From Adelphocoris suturalis (lineage: Eukaryota > Arthropoda > Insecta > Hemiptera > Miridae), in NCBI GenBank assembly GCA_030762985.1, contig CM061040.1, forward strand, positions 30,501,734 to 30,565,733: DNA of 64,000 nucleotides. The letters are read 5' to 3'. Positions 21,850 through 32,699 of this stretch are shown piece by piece. Position 1 is the stretch's first letter. The number at the start of each line of letters is the position of its first letter. Below the pieces are notes generated by a model, which saw only the letters and a list, made by a program, of their open reading frames with translations, made no database searches and had not been told where the DNA came from. Position numbers and translations under genes: made by a program.

Positions 21850-22690
21850 TTCAACAGGTATCACTGATGGCAGCGATTTTGTCAGGAGTGCCTGGATCAA
21901 AAAGGGAGTCTCTTTAGAGGTAGCTAACACTCTATGTAACTCATTAGCCCCTTCTACATTGAAACAATACACCTCCTAATTTAATCAATGGGTCTCGTTT
22001 TGCACTTCCCAAGGCATACCCTTTTACTGTCACGGTTCCCAAAATGCTGCAATTTTTTGTGTGAGTATTCTGGGCTCATCTAGCCACTCTTTCAGTTCTT
22101 TCAATGTGCACAGATCAGCCCTATCTTTAATCTCGGGCTCGGATTTGGGTTCCAACCCACTCATCAAGTATTATCGTAAGGCTATTTTTCGTCTGCGGCC
22201 CCCAGCCAAGGAATATGAGGAATCTAGGGATCCTTTTGGGGTGCTACGCTGTTTTATTGCGTCATCAGACACTTCTTTAGCATTTTTGACAGTAAAATTG
22301 GCCACTCTTCTACTCCTGGCCCCTGGACAGCACCCACGACCGATAATAGCAATCAGGAGATCCAACATCAAATTAGATACCTACTGCGGGAGTACGGCTT
22401 TTAATACTCTCCCGGCTTAAAATGTCTCGCCCTCAAGCGATGGCTCCAGTATTGAGCTTCCCATTGTTGAATGGGGAGCTGAAACTATGCGTCCCTTCTG
22501 CTCTGCGGCAGTTCTTGGACACTACATCACAGTCACTCCATCAGGTTCATCTCTTATTGACAATACGTCCCCCAGTCTGCCCTGCTTCCCATGCAACTCG
22601 TTGGGTTTCTTGGACCCTCAACTCGACATGCAGCAGTGTCGGCAGCAGCATGAAATGGAGTTCTGCTGCATAGCATTTTACGGCCGGTGG
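21850..22690 (+). pseudogene. DIRS-like tyrosine recombinase, broken
   Basis: The N-terminal core-binding part reads 'HRSALSLISGSD' and 'NPLIKYYRKAIFRLRPP'. The catalytic-domain start 'TVKLATLLLLAPGQHPRP' matches the helix that carries the first catalytic arginine region in DIRS recombinases. The next frame (22422-22673) has 'CVPSALRQFLDTTSQ' and a degraded C-terminal part 'SHATRWVSWTLNSTCSS'. Frameshifts separate the pieces. The intact tyrosine nucleophile is not seen. Confidence 0.7.
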
Positions 22691-23559
22691 GGTGGACATA
22701 GAACTCCACAATAGAGGAGGTCTACTATAGACCTCTATCTTCTCAGGGAGTATTTGCCTCCGCTGTTTTACTGAATACTTCACCTGAATGAATTTATTAC
22801 TATCATAATTTGACATTATCCTCACATGGCTCAGACGTCGCAACTCTACTTTCTACTGAGCACTCACAATTTCCACTATTGGGTGTGACACAATCATATG
22901 TTCTGTGTATATTTTCATCTATATCCGTATACTTATGCATTATACCTATTGAACATTCACAAATTTCACCCATTGGGTGTACCACATCTCTATATTCGAT
23001 TTTTGCCTTATATTATCTACATTTGCATAATTATGCAGCTCGCTCTATACACATTTTACTTATGTCTGCATGGCAATGTTTTTTGAATGATTATTCTTAT
23101 TGTGGCACAGATTAACTTAACCACTCCATGTTTGGAGGCAAGTATAACCATTGTAATGTAACAGTGCCAGTTGCCTCGCCTCCATGGGACACTCCTACTT
23201 ATGCACATTTTAATTATGATTGCATGCCTATACGTTAAATATTTTATTGGCTCAACAACTTGCCTTCACAATTTTCATATTTGATACACATGCTTATGTT
23301 TATAAAATTGGATGGGACACAATGGTCTCTGCTCCCCCTTCTTCGTGATCCCATTTTACCTGATCAGGGGGACGAAAAAAAAAAAAAAAAGTCATATACC
23401 AGTGGCTCAGGTGGTTTTGGGGGTCACAGGACGATATATGGAGCCCCTACACTCCCAAGGTGTGTACCACTAGTGAACATTTTTCGTCTGGATTTTACTC
23501 CTGGGAGCTCTCTCGCGCCTTCACGATATCTCTAAATGGGCTGCAAAAGTAAACGGTCT

Positions 23560-23645
23560 ACAAAGACCGTACTATAATTACTAACTCATCTACTGTTAAC
23601 TGAGTACTGTTTATAGTAGGTCGAGGAGAAGACTGTTTAGTGCCC
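23560..23645. repeat. DIRS-like internal complementary region
   Basis: It contains 'tagtaggtcgaggagaagactgttta'-like sequence matching the left terminus ('agtac...gaagactgttta'), and pieces complementary to the right terminus ('tagtaggtcgag'). In DIRS elements this region templates joining of the ends during circle formation. Confidence 0.6.
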
Positions 23646-23723
23646 ACCCTAGTCTGGCCCCTTTTTTCAGCTACCCAGTCATTTACCTGCACCATCCAAC
23701 AATCTTTCAACTAAAGTGACGAT

Positions 23724-23902
23724 AAATTGCACATCCCACAAAATGGTGAAGCGTGGGGAGGCGCACAGGGTAGCCAACATAGAGGAGCGTAAACTCTGGT
23801 GGCTTTTTAAAAATTCACGTTCCACGGGTTATTCAGATATTTTTTCTCTGAAAAGTCACTGCGCGAAGTGAAACATGCCGCTGCGTAAATAAACAGCCTA
23901 CT
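23724..23902. repeat. DIRS-like right inverted terminal repeat
   Basis: Inverted partner of 18466-18654. See that entry for shared blocks. Confidence 0.85.
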
Positions 23903-24146
23903 ACTCGACCTACTATAATTGTACCAATCTTTCCCGAAGGTTAGTAGAGTTAGTTAAAATCTAGGATTGTGTTCTTGGATGTATGAAACGGATTTGTAGG
24001 GTGTCCCCGCCCCCTTCCCCCTCATTTAAAATTTTGATGCCATCTAAGTAGGTCATCTTTTGGACGTCCCTCTGAAGCTATGTCTTATAGGCAAGGCTTC
24101 ATTAATAAGAGGGACGCTTATTGGAATTGATCCAGTGAGGAGGGTC

Positions 24147-24325
24147 GCCTGCGTTCCTTGAGGATCGCATCCGCTATTTTTTCAAATTTAGGATTCATCG
24201 TGCACAAATCCAAGAGCCAACTGTCTCCGGTGACCACTAGGTTTTGAATTAAATTCACTTCAGATGACAGTGGGACTCACTTCAGATAAACGATTAAAAT
24301 GTATGCCTTATTTCACAAGTATTGT
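24147..24325 (+). mobile_element. fragment of a second DIRS-like RT copy
   Basis: About 180 bp nearly identical to 20685-20880, from 'cctgcgttccttgaggatcgc' to 'ttcagataaacgattaaaa', but with a small deletion at the 'ttttccatttctagg' position. It lies just downstream of the DIRS-like element and shows that the family has more than one copy locally. Confidence 0.8.
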
Positions 24326-26235
24326 GTCACAATGGTTTTTCCAACCATGAGAAAAATAAATAAATAACCACATACAAATTCGTTTCAGACCATTCTTAGA
24401 CCGGATCTGTGAAAAAACCGTAGGTGTATGTGAGCATGTGAGTGAAAAATTTTGTCGACGCTGCCCAGACCAGAATTTTAAACCGATTTTCGAGATTCTT
24501 TCTTTGTTTGATCCCACTTTAAGTCTAGTTGTGAAACGAACCCTGAAAATGTTGGATTCCGTGTTTGAAGATGGGGAATGGAGCGGGTAAAGCCGAAAAA
24601 ACGTGTTTTTTTTTTTTTTTTTTAGCGAATTTTCGTGAAAAATAAAGCTATTACATTGCAATGGCTCCAAAAATTTTAAAATCAAAAACTTCTTCATTGA
24701 AATCCGTTTTGAGGCATTCTTGAAACGAATCCTAGAGTATAACGCTTATATATGCACGTGTCGTTCCAGACGATAACTCTCCTTAGGATTAAGATAAAAA
24801 TTCAGTTCTTGCGCCAAACAATCAAGCTTTCCAAACGAAAGGACGAGTTCGTTGGTCAGCATTTTTTGAGCACATTAAATTGGTCAAAATTCAAAAAAAA
24901 TCTGAAAAAATCACTGAAAATAGAAAAAAAACGGCTAAGAATCGTTATATTTATACTTTTTAGCTGAATATTGCTCAAATTAAGTTTATTAACTAAAAAA
25001 AAATAGAAAATTAAACACTGTATTTAGAAAACTATGCTGAAAATGTACTTAAATTTAATTAAAATGTGATTAAAAAATCGATAAAAACTGCAAAAAAGTT
25101 AAAAATCCAAAATCTCTTTTTGAATCACAGAATATTCTTAAGAACGAGTTTTTTGCCATAAAATTGGTAGTTTACGATTTCTTTTCCCTCGAAGTTCTTA
25201 ATTTTCAACACAATGTAACATAATATATTATGAAAATTCGCTCATACGATCATGTTGCATGACTGGAACTTTAAGGCAAATTTTGTTGACGACACCCAGC
25301 CTATAAATATCAACAGATTTTTGAGATTCTGGTTTGGTTCGATTCTGATTTGAGTCTGGTTGTGCAACAAAACCTTGAGAATTTCGGATTCGCTGTTGTG
25401 GTGGGGGGTAGAGGGATAATACAGACTTTTTCAAGCGGTGTTCAAGTTACAAATCTCGACCGATTTTCGTGAATCTTATTTTGTTCCTTTACGAATTCGA
25501 TACAGTTTTGGAACGTTTGGTAGGGGTTTCAATTGTCAACATGGGAGGGGGTGAGCGGATAGGGTAATGCTGATAAATCATGATGTTTTCACAACTCTCG
25601 TTCGATTTTCGGGATTCTTTTTTGTTCAACTATGAAGTTGGTGTAGTTTTGAATCGTATATCAGGAGTTTCAAATTTCATTTTGGAAGGGGGTGAGTGGA
25701 GAGGGTAATAGCAATAAACCATTATTTCTCAACTATTCTCGTCAGATTATCGAGATCTTTTTTATTTATTTATTTTTCTTTTTTTTTCTTTCCAGTAATG
25801 AATTTGATTGATGTGGTTATGGTGAGTTTTCACCTTATGGCTGCACAGCTGAATGAAGTAGTGTAGGTGTTTTTCTTTTTAGGAATGACGGTAGACAGCC
25901 AGTTTTTTTTATTGGTTTATTGCAACGTTTCTGCCTCCAACATTGGTGAGGCCCTAGTCATGCTTAAATTGTAGAGAGTTGTTCAGAGAGGAACTAACTA
26001 ACTAGCATGACTAGTTGGAGGCAGAAACGTTGCAATAAACCAATCAAAAAACTGGCTGTCTACCGTCATTCCTAGAAAGAAAAACACCTAAGAACAGTAA
26101 TGAATTTGGTCTAGTTTTGGAAAATATGTCAGGAGTTTTAAATTACATGCTGGAAGTTTGATAATGGAAATTTACTGTCAGTGGAGGGGGCTAATGGGGG
26201 CAGGGTAATTCCGAGACATGATATTTTTGTTTTTT
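24326..26235. repeat. diverged tandem repeats of about 145 bp with dispersed repeats
   Basis: Units sharing 'ccgattttcgrgattc', 'tagttttggaa' and 'ggagggggtgagtggagagggtaat'-type words recur at about 24450-24595, 25285-25430, 25450-25590 and 25600-25740. A further unit is interrupted at 25793 by an insertion and continues from 26095. Between the first two lies a composite of dispersed repeats. 24620-24725 is the 'gcgaattttcgt...attgcaatggctcc' family. 24775-24880 is the inverted 'aacgaactc' family. 24880-25265 matches 31105-31470, including 'gcatgactggaact'. No gene is seen. Confidence 0.65.
25807..26094. mobile_element. 288-bp palindromic insertion with 14-bp target duplication
   Basis: The insertion is flanked by CAGTAATGAATTTG at 25793-25806 and 26095-26108. 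Inside, a left arm (from 'taggtgtttttctttt', about 25864-25941) and a right arm (about 26015-26090) are near-perfect reverse complements of about 76 bp, including 'ggtagacagccag' and 'aacgttgcaataaaccaat'. The spacer holds 'cctagtcatgct' and its inverse. A duplication this long is not typical of TIR transposons and points to a retroposition-like insertion. Confidence 0.8.
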
Positions 26236-26548
26236 CTCCTAGTTTAACTTTGTTAAATTATCAACAATCCATTCACAGGGACGACCCTGTAATGCATGCA
26301 TTACTTACCAATATGTTTTCTTTGAAATACAATTGAATTGATTCGCTAAAGGCCCAATCACACAGGACACGTTATAACGCGGCGTTATAGGAACGCGCAT
26401 TCCCCCCGACGTTCGGCGACATAGCAACGTCACAGACACCACTTATTATTGGGCGTTATAAGGACGCGAGACCCAGTCTTGTCTGAGCTACTCAAGGGGT
26501 TCGCCGTTCCCAGCGTCTATAATTTATCTAATTTGTCTATAATCTACA

Positions 26549-26768
26549 ATGATTTCTGACAATGACTCTGATGAGGAAGAAGCTCTACTTCTTCTAGCGC
26601 TAGTAGATCGCAGGAATAGACGGTATTGGGTGCACCCAAATAATCAAAGGAGGGAAGAGCTTGGGGAATACCACCCTCTATGTCGGGAGTTGCGCTCACA
26701 TGAAGATCGTTTTGTGAACTATTTCCGCATGTCGAGACAAAATTTCGAGGACCTACATGAACTACTAG
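26549..26768 (+). pseudogene. Harbinger transposase, N-terminal fragment
   Basis: It encodes an acidic start (MISDNDSDEEEALLLL), then WVHPNNQRREELGEYHPLC and HEDRFVNYFRMSRQNFEDLHELL. The 'RFVNYFRMS...F..LL' helix-turn-helix region is characteristic of the part just before the DDE nuclease core of PIF/Harbinger transposases. All catalytic residues are missing beyond the deletion junction, so it cannot cut DNA. It could at most bind ends. Confidence 0.82.
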
Positions 26769-26775
26769 CGGTATT

Positions 26776-26883
26776 CCAAGCCTCCATCTTTTTCACCATA
26801 TTCTTATAAAGCTCATGTGAAGTATCAAATAAATAAACAAACTTGCGCACTTCTTCTATCAGAGCCTCAGTTTCCACATTCAT
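26776..26883 (-). pseudogene. Harbinger-associated MADF protein, N-terminal fragment
   Basis: The minus frame from an ATG at 26883 reads MNVETEALIEEVRKFVYLFD then TSHELYKNMVKKMEAW, the opening helices of a MADF (Myb/SANT-like) domain with its conserved 'LFDxxHxxYKN..KK..AW' pattern. Autonomous Harbinger elements carry a transposase and a Myb/MADF partner that helps DNA binding and nuclear import. Here the partner gene faces the transposase gene and is cut off at the same deletion junction. Confidence 0.75.
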
Positions 26884-27113
26884 CTTGAATAACAATGGCA
26901 GAAGGACCGAGAACGCCCTCAGTGCGCGATATTTTTTAATTTTGTACAACCCGCTAGGCTGACGTCGCGTTACTGAAAGTATCGCTGAAGGGTACCGCCT
27001 TGTGTGTGACGGGGGTGATGCAATGTTGCGTTATACTACCATATCGCGGTAACACGATGTTACAGGAACGCCCAAAGTCGCGTTATAACGCGTCCTATGT
27101 GATCGGGCCTTAA

Positions 27114-27818
27114 AATCGCCTTATAAACTAAGATGATTGAATCAGCTGATATATTATCAACGGAATTCTGACTTCAAAAAATTGAGTTTATAATAATTCT
27201 TGTCACCTATCGATGGATTAGTGAAGCGTAAGTAGGCAGGTGTTTTATTTTATCTCAAAAAATTCCACGTCAATGTTGCTAAACTTAGATCAGAGGGACT
27301 AGAGTAAAGTGTGGATGTTTTATTTAATTGCATTAATTTTCTCTCGGATCAGCTTAGGGACCTCTGAGTCCAATGTTTTTCTTATTCGATATAAGGTGCT
27401 GAAACCAGAAACGGAGATCCTTTGGGACATCTAGAATACAATTTCGAAGTAGAGGAGGGGGGTCTCTCTCTGATTAGTAGATCTGAAGCTAGTTTCTTTC
27501 ATGAATGACCTATGGTGCTGAAAGATGGACTTCCTTTGGAACACCTAGAAAATAATTACGAGGCACACTAATCAGCTGAGGGGCCTCTAAGGCTAACTTC
27601 CTTCCTAATCGACCTACGGTGATAAAATGTTGCGCGTTTGAAACGACAAAATATAACTAAAGGCGAGTTTTACCATCTTGGTGATCAAATTACAGGAACT
27701 TAAAAAGTAAAATGAGTTGTGTGCTAATCTAATCCACACAAGTTTGCTACTTCCAGTTGACTCTTTCATCAACCCTGTCAAAAAAGTTTCACATACATAA
27801 ATTTAACTGGGTACTTAC
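27114..27818. repeat. dispersed and tandem repeats
   Basis: About 27180-27350 is a diverged copy of 56735-56885 (shared 'aggcaggtgttttattttat'-like and 'gtttaatttaattaatt'-like words). About 27350-27630 contains three diverged units of roughly 120 bp with 'ggtgctgaaa', 'cctttgg.ac..ctaga' and 'tcgaagtagagg' words. No gene is seen. Confidence 0.55.
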
Positions 27819-28402
27819 GGTTCTAACTTCACTTTCTTTTTCTTTCCATTCTGATAGGGGGTTTTTCTCTTGGTTTTAGGTGTTGTTGAAGGAGACTCTG
27901 GATCAATTTTAATTTGATGCAGACTGGCGGGCTCTTGTTTGATGAACGAAACTGGCGTTGAAGAACAGTATTGGGTTTTAGGTTCCTGTTTATGTACCTT
28001 AGGTGACGTGAACGTCGCCAGCATTACAGGTTTGTTAGACTGTCTCCCAGAACGAGTAATTGTTGGAGATGGTTCAGGGTTGCTACTGTGGGCCTGAGAT
28101 TTCTTTCGTTCAGGAGTGTTGGTAACATTTTCACATTTCCCTGTTGTAGGAGTGGGGAGAGATGTTTTCTTTGGTCGCCCTCTATTCCGCTTTTCTGATG
28201 ATGCTGAAACAGACTGAACTGGGAGGGATGTCTTCTTTGGAGGAACTTTCTTAGGAATAATTGTGTCAAGAGATTTTCCCACGTTTTGCCCTTTTTCAGT
28301 GACAGGATACTTTCTGGGACGACCCCGCTTCCTTTTCTCTTTGACCGAAGGTAACAAGCTAGAGACGCCTTCCAATGATACAATTGAGGAATCTTCCACT
28401 GT
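27819..28402 (-). CDS. AT-hook chromatin protein, exon with two AT-hooks
   Basis: A 584-nt exon with acceptor ATTTTACAG|ACA and donor CC|GTAAGT, phase 0 in and two bases left over. It encodes a basic, Ser/Pro/Lys-rich segment with two AT-hook-type motifs: EKRKRGRPRKYP near the start and EKRNRGRPKK about 60 residues on. Each would grip the minor groove of AT-rich DNA. It ends in KRKTPYQNGKKKKVKLEP, a likely nuclear localisation signal, and contains several 'KQEP' sites resembling sumoylation motifs. It follows 28506-28679 directly with matching phase. A further exon must lie downstream (lower coordinates) but was not found in the window. Confidence 0.75.
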
Positions 28403-28505
28403 CTGTAAAATATGACATTACGATTGTAACATTTAATTTATACGGGGGGGGGGGGGGGGCTACTTACTCCAGTAGGAATAAGCTAGGCTACTATAGTTTA
28501 CTTAC

Positions 28506-28679
28506 TTGAGGTTGTACTGGTTTAACGCGAATGTCTTGCCCCAACTCTTCCTCTGTCCGTATTTCATGCTGTTCCCTCAGAATATTTCTAGATTCAACAA
28601 CTTCAGCAGGCAGACCATTTTCAACAGGACGTTTTTGCGCTGAATTACTTTCCACAGATTTACTTTTTCTGATAGAACG
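28506..28679 (-). CDS. AT-hook chromatin protein, internal exon
   Basis: A 174-nt exon, phase 0 at both ends, between TTTGTTTGCAG| and CAA|GTAAGT. The 58 residues are charged and disordered (RSIRKSKSVE at the start, NILREQHEIRTEEELGQDIR near the end). No domain is recognised. It is accepted because the splice sites are strong and the frame joins the exons on both sides. Confidence 0.7.
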
Positions 28680-28771
28680 CTGCAAACAAATATTGTTAAA
28701 ATTGTAAACAAATTTCGGCAGCAAACGAACAGATTCATTTTTAAATTAAGATCATGGCAAATCATTCGTAC

Positions 28772-29065
28772 TTTAGGTGTAACAGGTGAGCAGGTGGCAG
28801 GTGGTCTATGAGGTTTTTCTCCAGGAGATACAAGTGCTGAGTTTGGGCTGATTCCAATAGGGTCAACGGAGGGTATGTAAGGCACATTGGATTCAATTGA
28901 GGGTAGAATGGGCAGTTCTTTCTGTGTAGACACTGGCACCACGGTGGGGATGGCCCCAATCACAGTGTTTGCCATTTCAAGCTCAGCTACTGATGACTCA
29001 AGGGCAGTTCGGGGTGCCTTAGTGATCAAACTCTTTCTTCTCTGAGGTGGTTCACTCATTCTGGG
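28772..29065 (-). CDS. AT-hook chromatin protein, Pro-rich exon
   Basis: A 294-nt exon after TTATTTTCAG, phase 0 at both ends, with donor AAA|GTACGA (weak). It reads PRMSEPPQRRKSLITKAPRT at its start, then a proline/serine/valine-rich disordered region ending SPVTPK. The internal ATG in codon 3 could be a start, making this the first coding exon of a separate gene. Otherwise it continues the PWWP gene upstream on the minus strand. The exon at 44333-44442 ends with two bases of a codon, so the two do not join directly. Confidence 0.65.
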
Positions 29066-31870
29066 CTGAAAATAAACGTCATATTAATCCATCAATCATA
29101 CTAGTACACTAATGGGTGAGTACACTTCATCAGGGTGGCCCCAAAATGGAAATTTGAAATTTCTTTACTACAATGAGTGCATTTTGTGTATTAAAAAAAT
29201 TCGGTTACATGATCTCGCTGTTTTTCATTTTTCTCAACTATTCTTTATTTTTCTTGCTCTTTTTGAGGATCTAGAAAATAATGTTGAATGTGATTGAGAA
29301 AACTATATATAAGTGTACAAAAGATGCTGAGCCACAAAATGCATGATATTATCCTATTTGGGCCATCAATAGTAGGATTCTCTCACACTATCTGATTGCG
29401 TTTGGGAGTGAGATTCATCTTCAAGGGTTAGGCCGATTTTCGTCTACCGCACAACCATACTGGTAAGTGTGGTGGTGAATTCACACATCTCACCGAGACT
29501 GAAAATATACTCCTGAGTTGAGTAATAATATATTTCATTTATATATATTATAAGGGGATGTGAACTCTTCAATGTTACTGTGGATTAGTAGAGCACTCTT
29601 GACGGCTCGCTTTAGCTCTGCAGTTGTAAGAAGTACCTATACGTAACGTAAATGTCACTGTATATAATTTCAAGAGAATCAAAATGGGATAGAAGTAGTT
29701 TCACAAACTGGGATTAGAAAGGTATGAAACGGTGATACTTCGTACTGGTCTCGTGTTAAAAGTTGTACAGCTTTGCAATAGAAGGCAATGTGGGGGTAGT
29801 GGGTTCGTTCTAGTCCTTATATAGAAATGAAATGAACATCAGGGAAGTTTGAAGGAGATATTCCTTACCGCATTTGGAGAACAGCAATGGTATTTATTGT
29901 GTAATTGGCGCCATTGAAGAAGCTTCTCACTCCCAAATGCAGTAAAAAAGAGGGAAAGAATCCGACTATTGGCTTGAGCTTGACCCAGATTGGGTCATGC
30001 ATTTGTGGCAAGGCATCTTTTGAACGCGGAGTGTCGTTTTGGAGGGATATCACACATTATTGGTGGTCTAGGAGGAAAAGGTTGGAATGAACAGGCTGCT
30101 CAAGATGGAGACAGTCATTTCATTCGACTTTTGTTATCCGAATCATCCTAGTTAACCGAGTCAAATTCAAATTTCCTAGAATGATCAGGACTTTCACATA
30201 CCTACCTATCTTTTCTGATTAGGAACTAAATACCTATCTATAATGATGTATCAAAATGTCTTAACGGTTTCTTTCAAATATCATGAGCAAAGTTTGTAAA
30301 TTTTAATTTTCAATGATTATTTACATTTGTTTGATGTTTTTACCTGTTAGAAAAGAACATAAATTAGCAAACATATTTTAATGGAAAACTTTTCTTTTTC
30401 TATTACTTGATGCAAGATACAACGACGTTTAAAAAATGGACTTAGTTGATGTTTTTTTACTGGTTTTAATTTATCATATGCTCACATCCAAGGTATGTTT
30501 ATGCAGGTTTTACCTAAATACGTATTCCGATAAACTACCGAACTATCCCATTAGGTAGAAGTTATGTACCTATCTACCGATATAGAAATAGCAGGTGGCT
30601 ATTTCATAGTTGGTGGAACCTACATAAATTTATCTATATGGCCAATGGGGTTGTCAGGGTGAGACGGATATAAGCAGAAAAAATTCTTCTCTGAGTTTCT
30701 TTACTGGCAAGCTTTCCACATCAAAATGTCATCTTCAGGCCCCTCCGTTTCTGTCTAGTATCCTCTATCGCTCATCCGCCTCTGCTCCACGGCCAAGTGC
30801 ATCAGTCTCCGGGGTGGATCTTTAATTTCTTTAATTGCCATAGGAATTGCTGCCAGTCCCGAGATTAACTTCTTGGGTTGTCTTGTGTGATGTTGAAACT
30901 TGAGTCGAAATATGAAGGATTTTCTGCTGCGGTTATAGCTCTGACTTGTCAGAGATGATGAAGCTCAATTTTGTGTTGTGCGGATTCATGAAATTTACTG
31001 ATTTATGGAGAAGAAATGTGAAGATAAGAAATTAAATTGAAAGGTAACCCTTCCTCCGAGAAGGTCGGGTGGCCTATCCGACCAAGGCCACTTCTCGAGC
31101 CACTTTGCGCACTACTCGAGGACAATAAATTGGTCAAATTTCAAAAAATGTGCTGAAAAAAATCACTCAAAATGGCTAAAAATCGTTAAATCTATACTTT
31201 TTAGCAGAATATTACTCAAATAAAGTTTATTAGCTATAAAATAGAAGATTCAAAAACTTATGCACAAAATTATGCAGAAAAATTTACTTAAATTTCATTC
31301 AAACTTGACTTTCTTTCAAAAAAGTCAAAACTCCAAAATCTCTTTTTGAATAGCAGATTATTATTTAGAATACGTTTTTTGCCATGAAAGCTCGAATTTC
31401 AAAACAATTCATCATTGTACAAAGCCATAATTTACGAAAAGTCGCTCATACGTCCATGCTGCATGACTGGAACTCATCAATCCTTTTGGTGAAATGTAGT
31501 TCAGTTGGACAAAGTGTGCATCTGCTCCATTAGTTTAAATGTGATAAAGTTTCTTAGTTTACTCAATAGAAATTTCTCAGTGACAACTTTCCAAAAAGGT
31601 GCTATATGATGTGTATCTGACCAGCAAAACGGTTCTTGAAGTTCATTTGCACGATGACGTCACGGCCCCCACCCGCCTGGGGGGAACCCTCAGCTCCATT
31701 GCCCTACTACATCACGGGTGATCTTCCTACACTTTTATTGGCCAAACTAAACTGTATTTTGAGCTGAAAATAGCTACTAGGTGGTTTTCAAGTGGGTTGC
31801 AGGACTAAAGTTTTTGACTAGACAAAAACTTAGGCGTTGTACCCTAATTTTTTAAACCACAAGTAATTGA
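29066..31870. other. intron or intergenic, repeats
   Basis: No gene is seen in this stretch. 29815-29925 is a diverged copy of 5677-5790. 31105-31470 is a copy of the family at 24880-25265, ending in the 'cgctcatacg...gcatgactggaact' motif. A 'cagggtggcc' hAT-like terminus occurs at 29129. The sequence is otherwise AT-rich without open frames of interest. Confidence 0.5.
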
Positions 31871-32619
31871 CAGGGTCACTTTCAGTCAGGGAAAACCTAG
31901 AATACCTGGAAAAGTCAGGAAATTTAATGCATCGGGAAGTGTCAGGAATTTTGAATAAAATTAACTCAAGTCAGGAAATTTCAAGTTGTTGGTAGGAAAT
32001 ACATAGTAGGAGTTGATAAATCCGCTCCATTCCTTCACACTACTCTCCTGCAAAACCAACAACAATTTGCGAAGACTATGTACAACCTGGTTTTTGTGTA
32101 CAATAAAATGACTCAATTCGTGGTCCCTGAGTTAGGTTTTAGTTCAAAATGGTTGACAAAAAGAAAGAGGGGGGGGGGGGGGGAGACCGCTGGTTTCAGC
32201 TCTTGGATGAAAGCTTCAGTCGCGAAATGTCGTCGATCCATGCAGTGCCTGATGCTAAATTATGTGCAACCATATTCTCTCTCATTGACATAGGAGTTCT
32301 GATCCTTCACAGTCATATAAATAGGGAATTATGTAGCAAATGAATTAGTAACAATAAATAGTCATTGAACGAAGTGATTTTTTTTTTTTTTGAACTTTTA
32401 TTTGTGATTCGCTAGTCTTGATTTATTGATACCGAATTGGCTAATTTACTATAATGATAAATGGAATAATTTTTGTTATTATGTAATTAATAAGACTGAA
32501 GATTGATTAGAATTGGTATTGTGATTTTTTCATATTCCTAATACAATGGTTTTGCACAGTCTGGGAAATCGCTGGAAAGGTGAGGAAATTTTGAAATGTT
32601 AATTTGGTGGCCACCCTGA
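31871..32619. mobile_element. hAT-like MITE, 749 bp
   Basis: The left end reads CAGGGTCACTTTCAGTCAGG followed by 'gaaaacctagaatacctgg' and repeated 'gtcagga'. The right end reads ...GGTGGCCACCCTG, preceded by 'gaaatcgctggaaagg'. The CAGGG-type termini and repeated 'cctggaaa/gtcaggaa' words resemble hAT-family MITEs of insects. An 8-bp duplication is not evident. A G15 run is inside. The small open frames within have no recognisable domain. Confidence 0.55.
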
Positions 32620-32699
32620 TATATGTAAATTGTTTTTAGGAGTTTTCAATGTCAACTATGAAGAAGAGCTACCACGAAGCTCACATCCTGCTCTCGGCA

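Larger units (their letters stand above)
18445..23925 (+). mobile_element. DIRS-like tyrosine-recombinase retrotransposon, decayed
   Basis: The element contains Gag-like, RT-RNaseH and tyrosine-recombinase segments in that order on the plus strand, between inverted terminal repeats (about 18466-18654 and 23724-23902) that share words such as 'gcagcggcatgtttcac' and 'caccattttgtgggatgtg'. Near the right end (about 23560-23645) is a stretch resembling both termini, the internal complementary region expected of DIRS elements. Frameshifts and stops interrupt every coding part, so this copy is dead. DIRS elements make circular cDNA and insert with a recombinase instead of a DDE integrase, without target duplication. 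Confidence 0.85.
26350..27110. mobile_element. PIF/Harbinger deletion derivative
   Basis: A 761-bp element with TAA on both sides (26347-26349, 27111-27113). The terminal inverted repeats start AGGCCCAATCACACAGGAC (left) and AGGCCCGATCACATAGGAC (right, reverse complement), and both contain 'gttataacgc'. It retains the first part of a transposase gene on the plus strand and the first part of a MADF-protein gene on the minus strand. These meet at about 26768-26776, so the middle of a two-gene autonomous element was lost. Confidence 0.88.
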
